A stretch of DNA of 52,404 nucleotides from Halothiobacillus sp. (GTDB lineage: Bacteria; Pseudomonadota; Gammaproteobacteria; Halothiobacillales; Halothiobacillaceae). Within the stretch, counting starts at the first letter, position 1; every line of letters begins with the position of its first letter. This document shows positions 16,956 through 29,552 of the stretch, one piece after another. The notes beneath the pieces are model-generated. The model was not told the DNA's origin. It was given only the letters and a program-made list of their open reading frames with translations, and searched no databases. Position numbers and translations under genes: made by a program. The stretch spans positions 1 through 52,404 of the forward strand of contig JAGUXT010000031.1 in NCBI GenBank assembly GCA_020061705.1, in the 5' to 3' direction.

Positions 16956-19124
16956 ATGAATATTCAAGCCATCCTCGACCCGCTGAATGACGCGCAACGC
17001 GAAGCGGTCACCAGTCCTGCCGCCTCCACCCTGGTCCTCGCCGGTGCCGGTTCGGGCAAAACCCGTGTATTGACCCACCGCATTGCATGGTTGGTGCAGG
17101 CCATGAACGTCTCGCCGTATGCCGTGCTCGCCGTGACCTTTACCAACAAGGCCGCCGCCGAAATGCGCGCACGGGTGGAGCATTTGCTTGGCCATGGCTT
17201 TAGCGGCATGTGGTTGGGTACATTTCACGGCATTGCGCATCGCCTGTTACGCACGCACTGGCAAGAAGCCGGTCTGCCGCAAGCATTTCAAATCCTTGAT
17301 TCCGATGACCAAATCCGCCTAATCAAGCGCCTGCTGCGCGAACGCGGGCTGGAGGAAACCCGCTGGCCGCCGCGCATGGTGGCGGGCTATATCAACGCGA
17401 AAAAGGAAGAAGGCTTGCGCCCCGGCCATGTGCAACCGGGCTACGACCCGGCGGGTAAGCAATTGCTCGAACTGTATGAGGCGTATGAAAAACTTTGTCG
17501 CCAGAGCGGGCTGGTGGATTTTGCCGAACTGCTGCTGCGTGCACTGGAGGTGGTGCGTGATACGCCCGCCCTGCTCGATCATTATCGCCAGCGCTTTACG
17601 CATCTGCTGGTGGATGAGTTTCAGGACACCAACACGCTGCAATACGGCTGGTTGCGCCTGTTGGCAGGTAGCAACGGCTCTATTTTTGCCGTGGGTGACG
17701 ACGACCAATCCATTTACGGTTGGCGCGGTGCCAAAGTGGAACATATCCGTCATTTCGAGCGCGATTTCCCGCAAACGCATGTGGTGCAGCTGGAACAAAA
17801 CTACCGCTCGACCGCCACGATTTTGCAGGCCGCCAACGCCGTGATCGCACACAACGAAGCCCGCTTGGGCAAGAACCTGTGGACAGACGGCTTGGAGGGT
17901 GAGCCGATTCAGGTTTATTCAGCCTACAACGAGCAGGATGAAGCGCGTTTTGTGGCCGAGCGACTCAATGCATGGCGAGAGGCGGGCAACTCACTGATTG
18001 AAACAGCGATTTTGTACCGTTCCAACGCCCAGTCCCGCGTGCTGGAAGAGGCGCTGATTCAGCACGACCTGCCCTACCGCATTTACGGCGGCCTGCGCTT
18101 TTTCGAGCGCGCAGAAATCAAGGACATGCTGGCCTATCTCAACCTGGCGCGTTACCGCGACAACGATGCAGCGTTTGAGCGCGTGGTGAATGTGCCGCCG
18201 CGTGGCATTGGCGACAAAACGCTGGAACAGGTACGCGACTCAGCGCGGGCGGAAAGCCTGCCACTATGGCAGGCCGCACTGAAGCTTCTGGCCGAGGGCA
18301 CGCTGTCAGGGCGCGCCGCCGGTGCAGTACGCAGTTTTGTGCTGGCGATTGATGCCATGGGGGCGGCAATTGAAGACCAGACACTCGAAGCCCAGGTCAA
18401 CCATATTGCCGAGGCCAGCGGCCTGCTCGAATTCCATAAAAAAGATGCCGAGCGGGGAGAAATGCGCGCTGAAAACATCGAAGAACTCATCAATGCGGCC
18501 CGCGGTTTTATGCTGCGCGAAGATGATATGGCCATGGGTTTGAGCCCAATTGACGCATTTTTAGGTCATGCCTCGCTTGAGGCTGGAGAACGTCAAAGTG
18601 GTGCGCATGAAGATTGCGTGCAGATGATGACGCTGCACGCTGCCAAGGGGCTGGAATTCCCACTGGTGTTTATGGTTGGCTTGGAAGAAGGTTTGTTTCC
18701 ACACCAAATGTCACGCGAGGACGCGGAAAAACTCGAAGAAGAACGCCGTCTGGCCTATGTCGGCATCACTCGCGCACGTGAGCAGCTCATCGTCACCTGC
18801 GCTGAACGCCGCCGCCTGCATGGCAAGGATCTCTATCCCCAGCCCTCGCGCTTCCTCGGCGAAATTCCCAAGGAATTACTGCACGATGTGCGTCCACGTC
18901 CCCAGGTGACGCGCCCGATGGGGATGTCTTCCGCGCATGTGCACGCACATGCCGCGGCAGAAAGCGGCCTGCGTCTCGGTCAAAGCGTGCAGCACGCCAT
19001 GTTTGGCGAAGGCGTGATTATCGGCCACGAAGGCAACGGTGCGCAGGCTCGCGTGCATGTCAATTTTGGTCGCCAGGGCAGCAAATGGCTGGTGCTGGCG
19101 TATGCGAATTTGCAAGTTATTTAG
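16956..19124 (+). CDS. uvrD: DNA helicase II UvrD
   Basis: Superfamily 1A 3'-5' helicase for nucleotide excision and mismatch repair. It starts MNIQAILDPLNDAQREAV, matching the Q-motif; Walker A is AGAGSGKT near residue 30, then LLVDEFQDTN (motif II), DDDQSIYGWRGA (III), QNYRST (IV), TLHAAKGLEF (V) and VGITRARE (VI). 722 residues, the standard length. A Tudor-like C-terminus (GEGVIIGHEG) matches UvrD rather than Rep. An ATG 9 nt earlier is possible; neither has a clear Shine-Dalgarno. Confidence 0.97.
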   Translation: MNIQAILDPLNDAQREAVTSPAASTLVLAGAGSGKTRVLTHRIAWLVQAMNVSPYAVLAVTFTNKAAAEMRARVEHLLGHGFSGMWLGTFHGIAHRLLRTHWQEAGLPQAFQILDSDDQIRLIKRLLRERGLEETRWPPRMVAGYINAKKEEGLRPGHVQPGYDPAGKQLLELYEAYEKLCRQSGLVDFAELLLRALEVVRDTPALLDHYRQRFTHLLVDEFQDTNTLQYGWLRLLAGSNGSIFAVGDDDQSIYGWRGAKVEHIRHFERDFPQTHVVQLEQNYRSTATILQAANAVIAHNEARLGKNLWTDGLEGEPIQVYSAYNEQDEARFVAERLNAWREAGNSLIETAILYRSNAQSRVLEEALIQHDLPYRIYGGLRFFERAEIKDMLAYLNLARYRDNDAAFERVVNVPPRGIGDKTLEQVRDSARAESLPLWQAALKLLAEGTLSGRAAGAVRSFVLAIDAMGAAIEDQTLEAQVNHIAEASGLLEFHKKDAERGEMRAENIEELINAARGFMLREDDMAMGLSPIDAFLGHASLEAGERQSGAHEDCVQMMTLHAAKGLEFPLVFMVGLEEGLFPHQMSREDAEKLEEERRLAYVGITRAREQLIVTCAERRRLHGKDLYPQPSRFLGEIPKELLHDVRPRPQVTRPMGMSSAHVHAHAAAESGLRLGQSVQHAMFGEGVIIGHEGNGAQARVHVNFGRQGSKWLVLAYANLQVI

Positions 19125-19144
19125 TCACATTCAAGGAATAGCCC

Positions 19145-20089
19145 ATGGCCGCAGCCAATCTTTTAGCCCTACTCGACGATATCGCCACGGTTCTGGACGA
19201 CGTGGCATTAATGACCAAGGTTGCCGCGAAGAAAACCGCTGGCGTACTGGGGGATGACTTGGCGCTCAATGCGCAACAGGTCTCCGGCGTGCGTGCCAGC
19301 CGGGAATTGCCCGTGGTATGGGCGGTGGCCAAGGGCTCCTTGCTGAATAAAGTGATACTGGTGCCTGCGGCCTTGGCGATTAGTGCTATTGCACCGCAAC
19401 TGATTATTCCCCTGCTCATGCTCGGCGGTGCGTACTTGTGCTATGAAGGCGTAGAGAAACTCGCACACAAATTTCTACCGCACGGGGATGATTCGAGTGA
19501 GCACGCCAAACTTATTGAGGCAGCGAGCCAATCAGAAGCCGACATGCTGGCCTTTGAAAAAAGCAAAATCAAAGGCGCGATTCGTACCGACTTTATCCTT
19601 TCGGCTGAAATCATTGTGATTGCGCTCGGCACGGTGGCCACTGCATCCCTTGCTACCCAAGCCGCTGTAGTGTCGGCCATTGCCTTTGTCATGACGGTGG
19701 GTGTGTACGGACTGGTCGCGGGCATTGTCAAACTTGATGATGTGGGATTGCACCTCATCCAGGAACGCGCAGCGAGTGCGTTTAACGGCTTTAGGCAAGC
19801 GCTGGGTCGAGGCATTTTAGCTTTCGCGCCCTGGCTGATGAAAACCCTGTCTATCGTGGGTACGGCCGCAATGTTCCTCGTCGGCGGCAGTATTTTGTTG
19901 CACGGTATTCCTCAATCGCATGACTTCCTGCACCACGCCGAAACCTTGGTGCATGGCTGGGTCGGTGGCCTTGCCGTCATCACTCCATTGCTCATCGAAG
20001 GTGTATTCGGCGTTTTAGCGGGTGTGATGGTGCTGGCCTTGGTCACGGTGGCGACAAAGCTCTGGCGTATGTTCAAGCCTGCGCATTGA
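19145..20089 (+). CDS. DUF808 inner-membrane protein (YedI-like)
   Basis: 314 residues with several hydrophobic segments (about 70-95, 150-190, 225-250 and 280-305), belonging to the DUF808 family typified by E. coli YedI. The conserved start ([36 protein letters not shown], shown here only in outline: [18 protein letters not shown]) is diagnostic. AAGGA precedes the ATG. Located 20 bp after uvrD and ended by a terminator, so it may share its transcript. Function unknown. Confidence 0.93.
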   Translation: MAAANLLALLDDIATVLDDVALMTKVAAKKTAGVLGDDLALNAQQVSGVRASRELPVVWAVAKGSLLNKVILVPAALAISAIAPQLIIPLLMLGGAYLCYEGVEKLAHKFLPHGDDSSEHAKLIEAASQSEADMLAFEKSKIKGAIRTDFILSAEIIVIALGTVATASLATQAAVVSAIAFVMTVGVYGLVAGIVKLDDVGLHLIQERAASAFNGFRQALGRGILAFAPWLMKTLSIVGTAAMFLVGGSILLHGIPQSHDFLHHAETLVHGWVGGLAVITPLLIEGVFGVLAGVMVLALVTVATKLWRMFKPAH

Positions 20090-20115
20090 AGGATGCGCTA
20101 CGCCCTATGCGCACA

Positions 20116-20143
20116 AAAAAGCCTGCTTGATAGCAGGCTTTTC
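20116..20143. terminator. Bidirectional terminator between the DUF808 gene and icd
   Basis: AAAAGCCTGCT pairs with AGCAGGCTTTT around the loop TGAT, flanked by A and T runs, so it serves both converging genes. Confidence 0.92.
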
Positions 20144-20165
20144 GTGTGCGAATAGGCAAGAGCGC

Positions 20166-21419
20166 TTACATCTGCGCAATCATCTCATCGCCAAATTCCG
20201 AGCAACTGACGCGCGTAGCGTCATCCATCAGGCGGGCAAAATCGCCGGTGACACGCTTGCTGGCAATTGCGCCTTCCACACCCTTAATCACCAGATCAGC
20301 GGCTTCGACCCAGCCCATGTGGCGCAGCATCATTTCGGCCGAAAGAATGAGTGATGCCGGGTTGGCGATATTTTTACCCGCAATATCCGGGCCGGTGCCG
20401 TGGGTGGCTTCAAACATGGCAATCGTGTCCGACAGATTCGCGCCCGGCGCAATGCCGATACCGCCCACTTGTGCGGCCAGTGCGTCGGAGATGTAATCGC
20501 CGTTCAGGTTCAAGGTGGCAATCACGTCGTAATCTTCAGGCTTGAGCAGAATCTGCTGCAAAAATGCATCTGCAATGCCGTCTTTGATAATGATTTCCTT
20601 GCCGGTTTTGGGATTGGTGCATTTGCACCAACCGCCGCCAATCTCCTCTGCGCCGAATTCTTTTTTCACCAGGTCGTAGCCCCATTGTTTGAAGCCGCCC
20701 TCGGTGAATTTCATGATATTGCCCTTGTGCACCAGGGTGAGCGAGCTGCGGTCGTTGTCGATCACATATTCCATCGCCTTGCGCACCAGACGTTCGGTGC
20801 CTTCACGCGAGACGGGTTTGATGCCGATGCCCGAGCTTTCGGGAAAACGGATTTTTTTCACGCCCATTTCATTTTGCAAAAAGTCGATGACTTTTTTGAC
20901 TTCGGGTGTGCCCGCCGCCCATTCGATACCCGCGTAAATGTCTTCCGAATTTTCGCGGAAGATGACCATTTCGGTTTTTTCAGGGTGCTTGAGCGGGCTG
21001 GGTGTGCCTTTGAAATAGCGCACAGGACGCAGGCAAACGTACAAATCAAGATCCTGGCGCAGAGTCACATTCAAGGAGCGAATGCCACCGCCAACAGGTG
21101 TGGTCAACGGGCCTTTGATCGACACCACATAGTCCTTGATGGCGGCGAAAGTCTCCTCAGGCAACCAAGTGTTGGCACCATACAGCTTATTGGCCTTTTC
21201 AGCGGCATAAATCTCCATCCAGGCAATCTTTCGCGCACTTCCATAAGCCTTTTCCACCGCTGCATCAACAACTTTCAGCATCACCGGGGTAATGTCTACA
21301 CCAATGCCGTCACCTTCGATGAACGGGATAATCGGGTTGCTGGGCACGTTCAGGGAAAAATCGGCATTGGTGGTGATTTTTGCACCTGTGGCGGGGATGG
21401 TAATTTTGCTTTGGCTCAT
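20166..21419 (-). CDS. icd: NADP-dependent isocitrate dehydrogenase
   Basis: Citric-acid-cycle enzyme making 2-oxoglutarate and NADPH. It is 417 residues from [12 protein letters not shown], with AAGGA before the ATG; an upstream TTG-type extension is not conserved. Visible motifs are [56 protein letters not shown] and the NADP-site region near the C-terminus, all as in E. coli Icd. The phosphorylatable Ser lies in the loop before LNVTLRQ. Divergent from nudJ. Confidence 0.98.
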   Translation of the reverse strand: MSQSKITIPATGAKITTNADFSLNVPSNPIIPFIEGDGIGVDITPVMLKVVDAAVEKAYGSARKIAWMEIYAAEKANKLYGANTWLPEETFAAIKDYVVSIKGPLTTPVGGGIRSLNVTLRQDLDLYVCLRPVRYFKGTPSPLKHPEKTEMVIFRENSEDIYAGIEWAAGTPEVKKVIDFLQNEMGVKKIRFPESSGIGIKPVSREGTERLVRKAMEYVIDNDRSSLTLVHKGNIMKFTEGGFKQWGYDLVKKEFGAEEIGGGWCKCTNPKTGKEIIIKDGIADAFLQQILLKPEDYDVIATLNLNGDYISDALAAQVGGIGIAPGANLSDTIAMFEATHGTGPDIAGKNIANPASLILSAEMMLRHMGWVEAADLVIKGVEGAIASKRVTGDFARLMDDATRVSCSEFGDEMIAQM

Positions 21420-21577
21420 GGCATGGTCCTTGGGGTAAATGTCTGGTGAATTCAAGTAGCCGCAACATAGCAGCACATAAGAAGTAAGGCAAAAATTGTT
21501 CCAACATCATCCGCAAGTGGCTCGAATCACGTAATGGATTACAGCTTTCAGACAACATTTTTGCTAAATTAGCGCCC
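21420..21577. promoter_or_regulatory. Divergent icd / nudJ promoter gap
   Basis: 158 bp between the two start codons that must hold both promoters. I see TTGCTAAATT near 21561-21570, which could be part of a nudJ promoter, and no strong dyad. Confidence 0.3.
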
Positions 21578-23159
<1,582 letters not shown>

Positions 23160-23160
<1 letters not shown>

Positions 23161-23795
23161 TGGCTCAAACAATTGAAGACCAAACCCTGGCACTTGCCGG
23201 TGTCCTACAAGCATGTCTCATCGTGCGCGAACTGGCGTACCAAGGGCAGGCACCCGAGCACGCTTTTGAGGCGAGTATTGCCAGCGTATTCCGCATGGAT
23301 GCACCCGATGTTCCGAGTGTGTATGACGGCGTGCTGCGCTTGGGTGACGGCTTGCGCCATTTGCGCAAACAACTGACAGGACAGGTTGGCGCGCAGGACG
23401 CTGAAATCATGCGACACAGTCTAACGCTGCTGCAGCTTGCTCAACAACTCTTGCAGGACAAGCAAATGATGCAGACTATCGCCAGTGAAATTCAGACCAT
23501 CGATGCAAGAGTGGCAAATAACGATTGGTTAAACTCGAGTCGGATTGAAGCCCTTGCCAAGCTATACCAACAAACAATAAGTACGTTAAGCCCAAAAATC
23601 ATGGTCAAGGGCGAGCCAAGAAAACTCAACGACCCCATGGTCGCCCAGCGCATTCGTAGCGCGCTGTTTGCCGGTATCCGCTCAGCCGTGCTTTGGCATC
23701 AGTGCGGTGGCCGCAAGCTAAACCTACTTTTCAAGCGTAAGAGCTTTATAAACGCGACAGACAGCCTATTACGCAATGGCCTGCGTGTTGTTTAG
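23160..23795 (+). CDS. hflD: HflD membrane-associated protein
   Basis: 211 residues starting MAQTIEDQTLALAGVLQA, with the ATG overlapping the mnmA stop. In E. coli, HflD (YcfC) affects lambda lysogenisation by binding CII; its housekeeping role is unclear. The AVLRLG-like segment (DGVLRLGDGLRHLRKQL) and LVRLAPKIMVKGEP-like ending (LSPKIMVKGEPRKL) match the family. purB normally follows in gammaproteobacteria; here transcription meets the converging DUF2818/nuo operon instead. Confidence 0.95.
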
Positions 23796-23847
23796 GTTAC
23801 CCCGGTAAATCACTGCTTAAGCGCTTTTACGCTACTAGTGAATCGGA

Positions 23848-24201
23848 TCAAGCTGGTTTATGACGACGACGGCCTTCGGCAAAATAGATAAAACCAGGCA
23901 ACGCAAACACCGCAAATAAAACTAACGCAACTGAATAAAACTCCCAGGTCTTGGCATACACCTCACCGGCGCAGCTGGCAAAACCTAAAAATGCAGCAAC
24001 CCCAGAACAACCCAATTCAAAGCGCCAAGCTAAAAGTGCGGCGACGGCGAACCCAACGCACCACTCAAGCAAACGCACCCAGAAGGCCTTACTTTGGACT
24101 GGCGAAGGAATAACGGCAAAAAAACGCTGATTCAGCCAAGGCAAGTTGGCCAAGATAAAACTCAATACAATCAAGCCGTACACGGAAATAGACGTTGTCA
24201 A
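23848..24201 (-). CDS. DUF2818 membrane protein at the end of the nuo operon
   Basis: 117 residues with three to four hydrophobic segments (8-22, 45-62, 70-80 and 92-110), matching DUF2818, a family found next to nuoN mainly in betaproteobacteria. The reading starts with TTG at 24201; an in-frame TAG stands just upstream and there is no ATG. It follows nuoN by 43 nt as the last gene of the long operon. It may help complex I assembly or membrane insertion, but that is only guilt by association. Confidence 0.88.
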   Translation of the reverse strand: MTTSISVYGLIVLSFILANLPWLNQRFFAVIPSPVQSKAFWVRLLEWCVGFAVAALLAWRFELGCSGVAAFLGFASCAGEVYAKTWEFYSVALVLFAVFALPGFIYFAEGRRRHKPA

Positions 24202-24244
24202 AGTTTGAACTCGCTAGAAAAGCCCAAGTTAACCTTCAAGGCTG

Positions 24245-25678
24245 TTAGAACACTTGTGCACATAGCGCAACCAAGCCCGCCGGGAAGAGCCCGAGAATCA
24301 AAATCGCAATACCGGTTCCGTTCAATACCCAACGCATATCCAAACTGCGTACAGGCATGCCTGTAATCAACGGCTTGTCAAAATATGCCATTTTAAGCAC
24401 ACGTAAATAATAGAAAGCACCAATCACCGACATGACCACGGCATAGATCGCCAACCAAACCAGATCAATCTCCACGACAGCCTGCAATACAGCGAGCTTA
24501 GCCCAAAAGCCCAAGGTAAACGGAATACCTGCCATGGAGAACATCAAAATGAGCAGAATAAAGGCCATCCAGGGACTACGGTCATTCAAACCTTTCAAGT
24601 CATCCAACTGATCGGCTTCAATACCACGTGAAGCAAGGTAAGTAATAATGCCGAATCCGCCGAGGCTCATTAGACCATATGACAATACATAAAATAGTGC
24701 TGCTGAAAAACCATCAGCGGTACCAGCAAGAACACCCAGTAAAATAAAACCGACGTGCGAGACAGTAGAATATGCCAACATGCGTTTGAAGCTGGTTTGT
24801 GCAATCGCAACCACATTACCAATAAATAACGATGCCACGGCAAACACGATCATAAGCATTTGCCAGTCAGCTAATATTCCAATCAGGCCATCACCAAAAA
24901 GTCGCATTAAAATCGCCAAGGCAGCAATTTTGGGCGCAGCACTGATATACAACGTCACTGCTGTAGGTGCCCCGTCATATACATCAGGCAACCACATATG
25001 AAAAGGCGCAGCTCCCAACTTGAACACCAAGCCAGTCAACATGAACAACATGGCAAGCAACAAGGCAATTTTAGGTATTTCACCACCCAGCACGGCTTGG
25101 CGAATGACAGCAATATCAAGTGATCCTGTAATGCCATAGAGCAGCGACATGCCATACAAAAGCAAGCCAGAGGCCAACGCACCCAAAACAAAATACTTCA
25201 TTGCCGCTTCAGACGACCGAATATCATCACGATGAATGGCCACCATGGCGTACATGGCCAGCGACATAAGCTCCAAACCTAGGTAAATCAGAAGCAAGCT
25301 ATAGGCGCTCACCATAATCATCATACCCAGCAAGCCAAACAAGCCGAGAATGTAATACTCACCTTTATGAATATCACGATCCTTAAGATAGCTGCGCGAT
25401 AGCGCAAAAGCCATGCTTGTCATAAGAATCATCGCCAACTTCATGACATCCGAAAGACCATCGTTAATGACGCTGCCTTCAAAACTCAAGCGCTGATCCA
25501 TGCTCATTCCTGACAACACGGCCACAAAAATCACTACTAGACTTACTTGAGTCAACCAATAAGTGACATCACGCGAACCTGCACGCATAAACACGTCGAT
25601 AAGTAAAATGGAGCAAGCCAATACCAGAAGAATAATCTCCGGCAAAATTGGCATTAGGTTTAGCGCATCTAAAGTCAT
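24245..25678 (-). CDS. nuoN: NADH-quinone oxidoreductase subunit N
   Basis: Antiporter-like proton-pumping subunit of complex I, 477 residues with about 14 membrane helices. It has the conserved Lys/Glu channel residues in segments such as AAPFHMWLPDVYDGAP and QTSFKRMLAYSTVSHVGF. Last of the fourteen nuo genes; 14 nt after nuoM. Confidence 0.98.
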   Translation of the reverse strand: MTLDALNLMPILPEIILLVLACSILLIDVFMRAGSRDVTYWLTQVSLVVIFVAVLSGMSMDQRLSFEGSVINDGLSDVMKLAMILMTSMAFALSRSYLKDRDIHKGEYYILGLFGLLGMMIMVSAYSLLLIYLGLELMSLAMYAMVAIHRDDIRSSEAAMKYFVLGALASGLLLYGMSLLYGITGSLDIAVIRQAVLGGEIPKIALLLAMLFMLTGLVFKLGAAPFHMWLPDVYDGAPTAVTLYISAAPKIAALAILMRLFGDGLIGILADWQMLMIVFAVASLFIGNVVAIAQTSFKRMLAYSTVSHVGFILLGVLAGTADGFSAALFYVLSYGLMSLGGFGIITYLASRGIEADQLDDLKGLNDRSPWMAFILLILMFSMAGIPFTLGFWAKLAVLQAVVEIDLVWLAIYAVVMSVIGAFYYLRVLKMAYFDKPLITGMPVRSLDMRWVLNGTGIAILILGLFPAGLVALCAQVF

Positions 25679-25692
25679 GAGTTTTTCCGTGC

Positions 25693-27207
25693 TTAGAGCT
25701 TGGATTGAGCAATATGCTGTACAAGGTTATCAATAGTGGCGTGCATCACATTCGCGAGCGGGTCGGGCCACACACCCAAAAGAATGACGAAGAATGCCAA
25801 ACTGAACATGATAATCATTTCACGGGCATTCAAGTCAGGCATGCTGGAAACTTCAGCGTGACGGGCTTCACCAAAGATCACACGCTTGACCATCCACAAG
25901 GTATAGGCTGCTCCAATAATCAACGTTAATGCCGCAGTGAGCGCAATCCAGAAATTCGCCTTGTAGCTGGCCAAGATCACCATGAACTCGCCGACAAAAC
26001 CTGAGGTTCCCGGCAAACCGACATTAGCCATGGCAAACAACACCACGAATCCCGCAAAGATCGGCATGCTGTTCACCACGCCGCCATATGCAGAGATCTC
26101 GCGTGAATGCAGGCGGTCATACATCACACCAATGGCAAGGAACATGGCGGCAGAAATGAAGCCATGCGAAACCATCTGAATCATCGCACCCTCAAGTGCC
26201 AGCGCCGCACCACCCTCGCCCACCGGATTGGCCATAATCATAAAGACCACGAACATACCCAGGGTCACAAAGCCCATATGCGAAATCGACGAGTACGCCA
26301 CCAGCTTTTTCATATCGCTTTGCACCAGAGCCACAAAGCCGATATACACAATCGCCACCAGCGAAAGGAAAATCATGAACGCATCCAGCACATGACTTGC
26401 ATCAGGCGTGATTGGCAAAGAGAAACGGATAAGACCGTAGCCCCCCATTTTCAGCATGATGGCGGCCAGAATGACCGATCCACCGGTGGGTGCTTCGACG
26501 TGCGCATCAGGTAGCCAGGTATGCACTGGCCACATGGGAATCTTGACCGCAAATGCAATCAGGAAGGCCAGGAAAATGAAAATCTGCTCGGTCATATTGA
26601 GCGGCAGTTTATGGAAATCGAGAATGCTGAAACTGTCCGCCTGGAAGTACATGTAGATCAAGGCGATCAGCATGAACACCGAGCCGAAGAAGGTATAGAG
26701 GAAGAATTTCAGCGTGGCATAAACGCGGCGCGGCCCACCCCATATACCGATTACCAAGTACATGGGGATCAACATGCCTTCAAAGAAGAAATAGAATTGA
26801 ATGGCATCCAAAGCCGCGAACGTACCAATCATCATGCCTTCCATAATCAGGAAGGCCGCCATGTACTGGGCAGTTTTTTCTTCAATAACGTCCCAGCCCG
26901 CAAGTACCACCAGCACCGTTGTAAAAGTTGTCAACAGAACCAAGGGCATGGAAATACCATCCACCCCGAGGAAATACTCAACATGGAAACTAGGCACCCA
27001 TGGATAGCGCTCAACAAACTGCATGGCCGATTGCGTGGCATCAAAGCCAAATGCCAACGGTAAACTCAGCAGGAAAATGGCCAGACTGGCAATTAGGCTC
27101 AACCAGCGCGCCATCTGTGATGAACGCCCAGCCAAAAGCAGTACCAACACACCACTGAGCATGGGCAGCCATACAAGCAAACTAAGTAAGGGCCAATTGG
27201 CTAGCAT
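25693..27207 (-). CDS. nuoM: NADH-quinone oxidoreductase subunit M
   Basis: Proton-pumping antiporter-like subunit, 504 residues with about 14 helices. PMWPVHTWLPDAHVEAPT and KKLVAYSSISHMGFV are the family signatures in helices 7-8 and after. It lies between nuoL and nuoN with small gaps, in normal order. Confidence 0.98.
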   Translation of the reverse strand: MLANWPLLSLLVWLPMLSGVLVLLLAGRSSQMARWLSLIASLAIFLLSLPLAFGFDATQSAMQFVERYPWVPSFHVEYFLGVDGISMPLVLLTTFTTVLVVLAGWDVIEEKTAQYMAAFLIMEGMMIGTFAALDAIQFYFFFEGMLIPMYLVIGIWGGPRRVYATLKFFLYTFFGSVFMLIALIYMYFQADSFSILDFHKLPLNMTEQIFIFLAFLIAFAVKIPMWPVHTWLPDAHVEAPTGGSVILAAIMLKMGGYGLIRFSLPITPDASHVLDAFMIFLSLVAIVYIGFVALVQSDMKKLVAYSSISHMGFVTLGMFVVFMIMANPVGEGGAALALEGAMIQMVSHGFISAAMFLAIGVMYDRLHSREISAYGGVVNSMPIFAGFVVLFAMANVGLPGTSGFVGEFMVILASYKANFWIALTAALTLIIGAAYTLWMVKRVIFGEARHAEVSSMPDLNAREMIIMFSLAFFVILLGVWPDPLANVMHATIDNLVQHIAQSKL

Positions 27208-27252
27208 CCAAGCGTCCTAATTATTGAAAGTTAAAAGCAAATACCGCCTTCA

Positions 27253-29241
27253 TTAGAAGAACAGTACCCAAGTCATAATGGCTAATACACTGAAAATCAT
27301 CACGAAGGCATAGTGGTACATGAATCCGGTCTGCATCAGACGCGATACATCAGCCAAGCGCCCTACGGACTGTGCCGTACCATTCACCATGAAGCCGTCA
27401 ATCAGTTTGAGATCAGACCACTTCCATAATCCACGGCCCAAACCAAGACTGCCTTTTTCAAAAACAATCGTGTTGAAAGCATCGAAGCCAAATCCATTTT
27501 TAAGCAGGCGACTCAACCAGGAGAAGCGCTGCTCGGCCTGCTGTGCCACAACAGGGAACTGCATTGTGGTTAGCCAGGCAAGCAACACGCCCGCCGCTGC
27601 CAACCACACCGCCGGACTCATCAGGCCATGCAAAACAAAACTCCATGCACCGTGGAAGTGCGAGCCGACCTGTGCCAGCACATCGTGTGAGGGCTTGACC
27701 ACGATAATGTCCTTGAACAAGTCGCCGAACAGCATGGGTTCAATCGCCACCCAGCCAATCATGACCGCCGGGATAGACAGCAGAACAAGCGGGACAGTCA
27801 CTACCCAAGGTGATTCATGCAGATGCTCACGCGTGTGCTTATCCATGCGCTCCTTGCCAAAAAACACAAGGAAAATCATGCGGAAGGTGTAGAACGCCGT
27901 GACAAACACTCCCAACAGCACCAACCAATAGGCAAAATCGGCTCCGGGCAAGCTCGATGCATGAACCGATTCAATAATCGCATCCTTGGAGAAGAAGCCT
28001 GAGAAACCGGGGAAACCAATCAAGGCCAGCGCACCGATCATTGAGGTCCAGAAGGTAATCGGCATGAATTTGCGCAAGCCACCCATCTTGCGGATGTCCT
28101 GCTCATGGTGCATGGCAATAATCACCGAACCTGCGGCCAGGAACAGCAGCGCCTTGAAGAAGGCATGGGTCATCAGGTGGAAAATGGCTGCCGAGTAGGC
28201 CGAGGCTCCAAGCGCCACTGTCATATAACCCAGTTGTGAGAGCGTAGAGAATGCCACCACACGTTTGATGTCATTGGCCACAATGCCCAACAAGCCCATT
28301 GAAAATGCGGTGATCGCACCAATCAGCATGATGAAGGACAAAGCAGCCTCGGACAGCTCATACATTGGCGACATCCGCGCCACCATGAAGATACCAGCGG
28401 TCACCATGGTAGCGGCATGAATCAAGGCAGAAATCGGAGTCGGACCTTCCATGGAGTCAGGCAGCCAAACGTGCAATGGAATCTGTGCCGACTTACCCAT
28501 CGCTCCGATAAACAGCAGGATACAAATCACTGAAATCAAGGACCATTCAATACCAGGAATCAATTCAACCTGAATACCCGCCAGTTGGCTCGCCTGCTTG
28601 AATACTTCGTGATAATCCATCGAACCGGTGTAAACCAGAATGGCTGCGATCCCGAGTAGGAAGCCAAAATCACCCACGCGATTGACAATAAATGCTTTCA
28701 AATTGGCATAAATGGCAGATTCACGGTTCATATAGAAACCGATCAGCAAATAGGACACCAAGCCTACCGCTTCCCAGCCGAAGAACAATTGCAGGAAATT
28801 GTTGCTCATAACGAGCATCAGCATGGAGAAGGTGAACAACGAGATATAACTGAAGAAACGCTGATATCCACCTGCTCGCGCACGGCTGGTCTCTGGCCAG
28901 AGTTCCTCGTCGTGTGCCATGTAACCGATGGTATAGATATGCACCATCAAGCTGACGCTAGTGACGATGACCATCATCACTGCGGTCAGATTATCAATCA
29001 GGAAGCCGATATTAAAGGTAAACAAGTCGCTGGCCAGCCAAGTGTAAACTGTGCCATTGAACACCTCACCACCATCCAGTACATGCACCTTGAAGGCATA
29101 GAGCGCAAGGACAAAGGATATTGCCACGCCTGTAATGGTGGCACTTTGCGCACCTACACGCCCAATCTGCCGTCCAAAAAGACCCGCGATGATTGAACCG
29201 ATAAGGGGAGCAAGGGCAATCCAGAGGTAGATCGTTTCCAT
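27253..29241 (-). CDS. nuoL: NADH-quinone oxidoreductase subunit L
   Basis: Largest antiporter-like subunit, 662 residues, with an extra C-terminal helix that lies along the membrane arm. Signatures are AQIPLHVWLPDSMEGPTP and KRVVAFSTLSQLGYM. AAGGGG, which overlaps the nuoK stop, serves as its ribosome site. Only 5 nt from nuoK. Confidence 0.98.
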   Translation of the reverse strand: METIYLWIALAPLIGSIIAGLFGRQIGRVGAQSATITGVAISFVLALYAFKVHVLDGGEVFNGTVYTWLASDLFTFNIGFLIDNLTAVMMVIVTSVSLMVHIYTIGYMAHDEELWPETSRARAGGYQRFFSYISLFTFSMLMLVMSNNFLQLFFGWEAVGLVSYLLIGFYMNRESAIYANLKAFIVNRVGDFGFLLGIAAILVYTGSMDYHEVFKQASQLAGIQVELIPGIEWSLISVICILLFIGAMGKSAQIPLHVWLPDSMEGPTPISALIHAATMVTAGIFMVARMSPMYELSEAALSFIMLIGAITAFSMGLLGIVANDIKRVVAFSTLSQLGYMTVALGASAYSAAIFHLMTHAFFKALLFLAAGSVIIAMHHEQDIRKMGGLRKFMPITFWTSMIGALALIGFPGFSGFFSKDAIIESVHASSLPGADFAYWLVLLGVFVTAFYTFRMIFLVFFGKERMDKHTREHLHESPWVVTVPLVLLSIPAVMIGWVAIEPMLFGDLFKDIIVVKPSHDVLAQVGSHFHGAWSFVLHGLMSPAVWLAAAGVLLAWLTTMQFPVVAQQAEQRFSWLSRLLKNGFGFDAFNTIVFEKGSLGLGRGLWKWSDLKLIDGFMVNGTAQSVGRLADVSRLMQTGFMYHYAFVMIFSVLAIMTWVLFF

Positions 29242-29246
29242 ACGGC

Positions 29247-29552
29247 TTACCCCTTAACGCTGTCGAGGTCATCGACGTTAATGCTGCGACGATTGCGGAA
29301 CAATACGACCAGGATCGCCAAACCAATGGCGGCTTCGGCGGCAGCCACCGTCAGGATAAAGAATACAAAAGCCTGTCCAGCCGTATCACCAAGAAAATGC
29401 GAAAAGCCGACAAAGTTGATATTGACCGCCAACAACATCAGCTCGATGCTCATGAGCAGAACCAGCACGTTTTTGCGGTTGAGGAATATCCCGGCCAAAG
29501 AGAGACCAAACAGGATTGCGCCGAAAATCAGCACATCGGATAAAGCAATCAT
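29247..29552 (-). CDS. nuoK: NADH-quinone oxidoreductase subunit K
   Basis: 101-residue, three-helix membrane subunit. ATG overlaps the nuoJ stop by 4 nt. The conserved Glu residues of the proton path are in [10 protein letters not shown] and [12 protein letters not shown]. Confidence 0.98.
   Translation of the reverse strand: MIALSDVLIFGAILFGLSLAGIFLNRKNVLVLLMSIELMLLAVNINFVGFSHFLGDTAGQAFVFFILTVAAAEAAIGLAILVVLFRNRRSINVDDLDSVKG

Noticed and set aside
20400-21449. Long plus-strand open frame of 349 codons opposite icd
   Set aside because: It is the antisense of icd, with no ribosome site and a His/Phe/Arg-rich translation; icd itself is beyond doubt.
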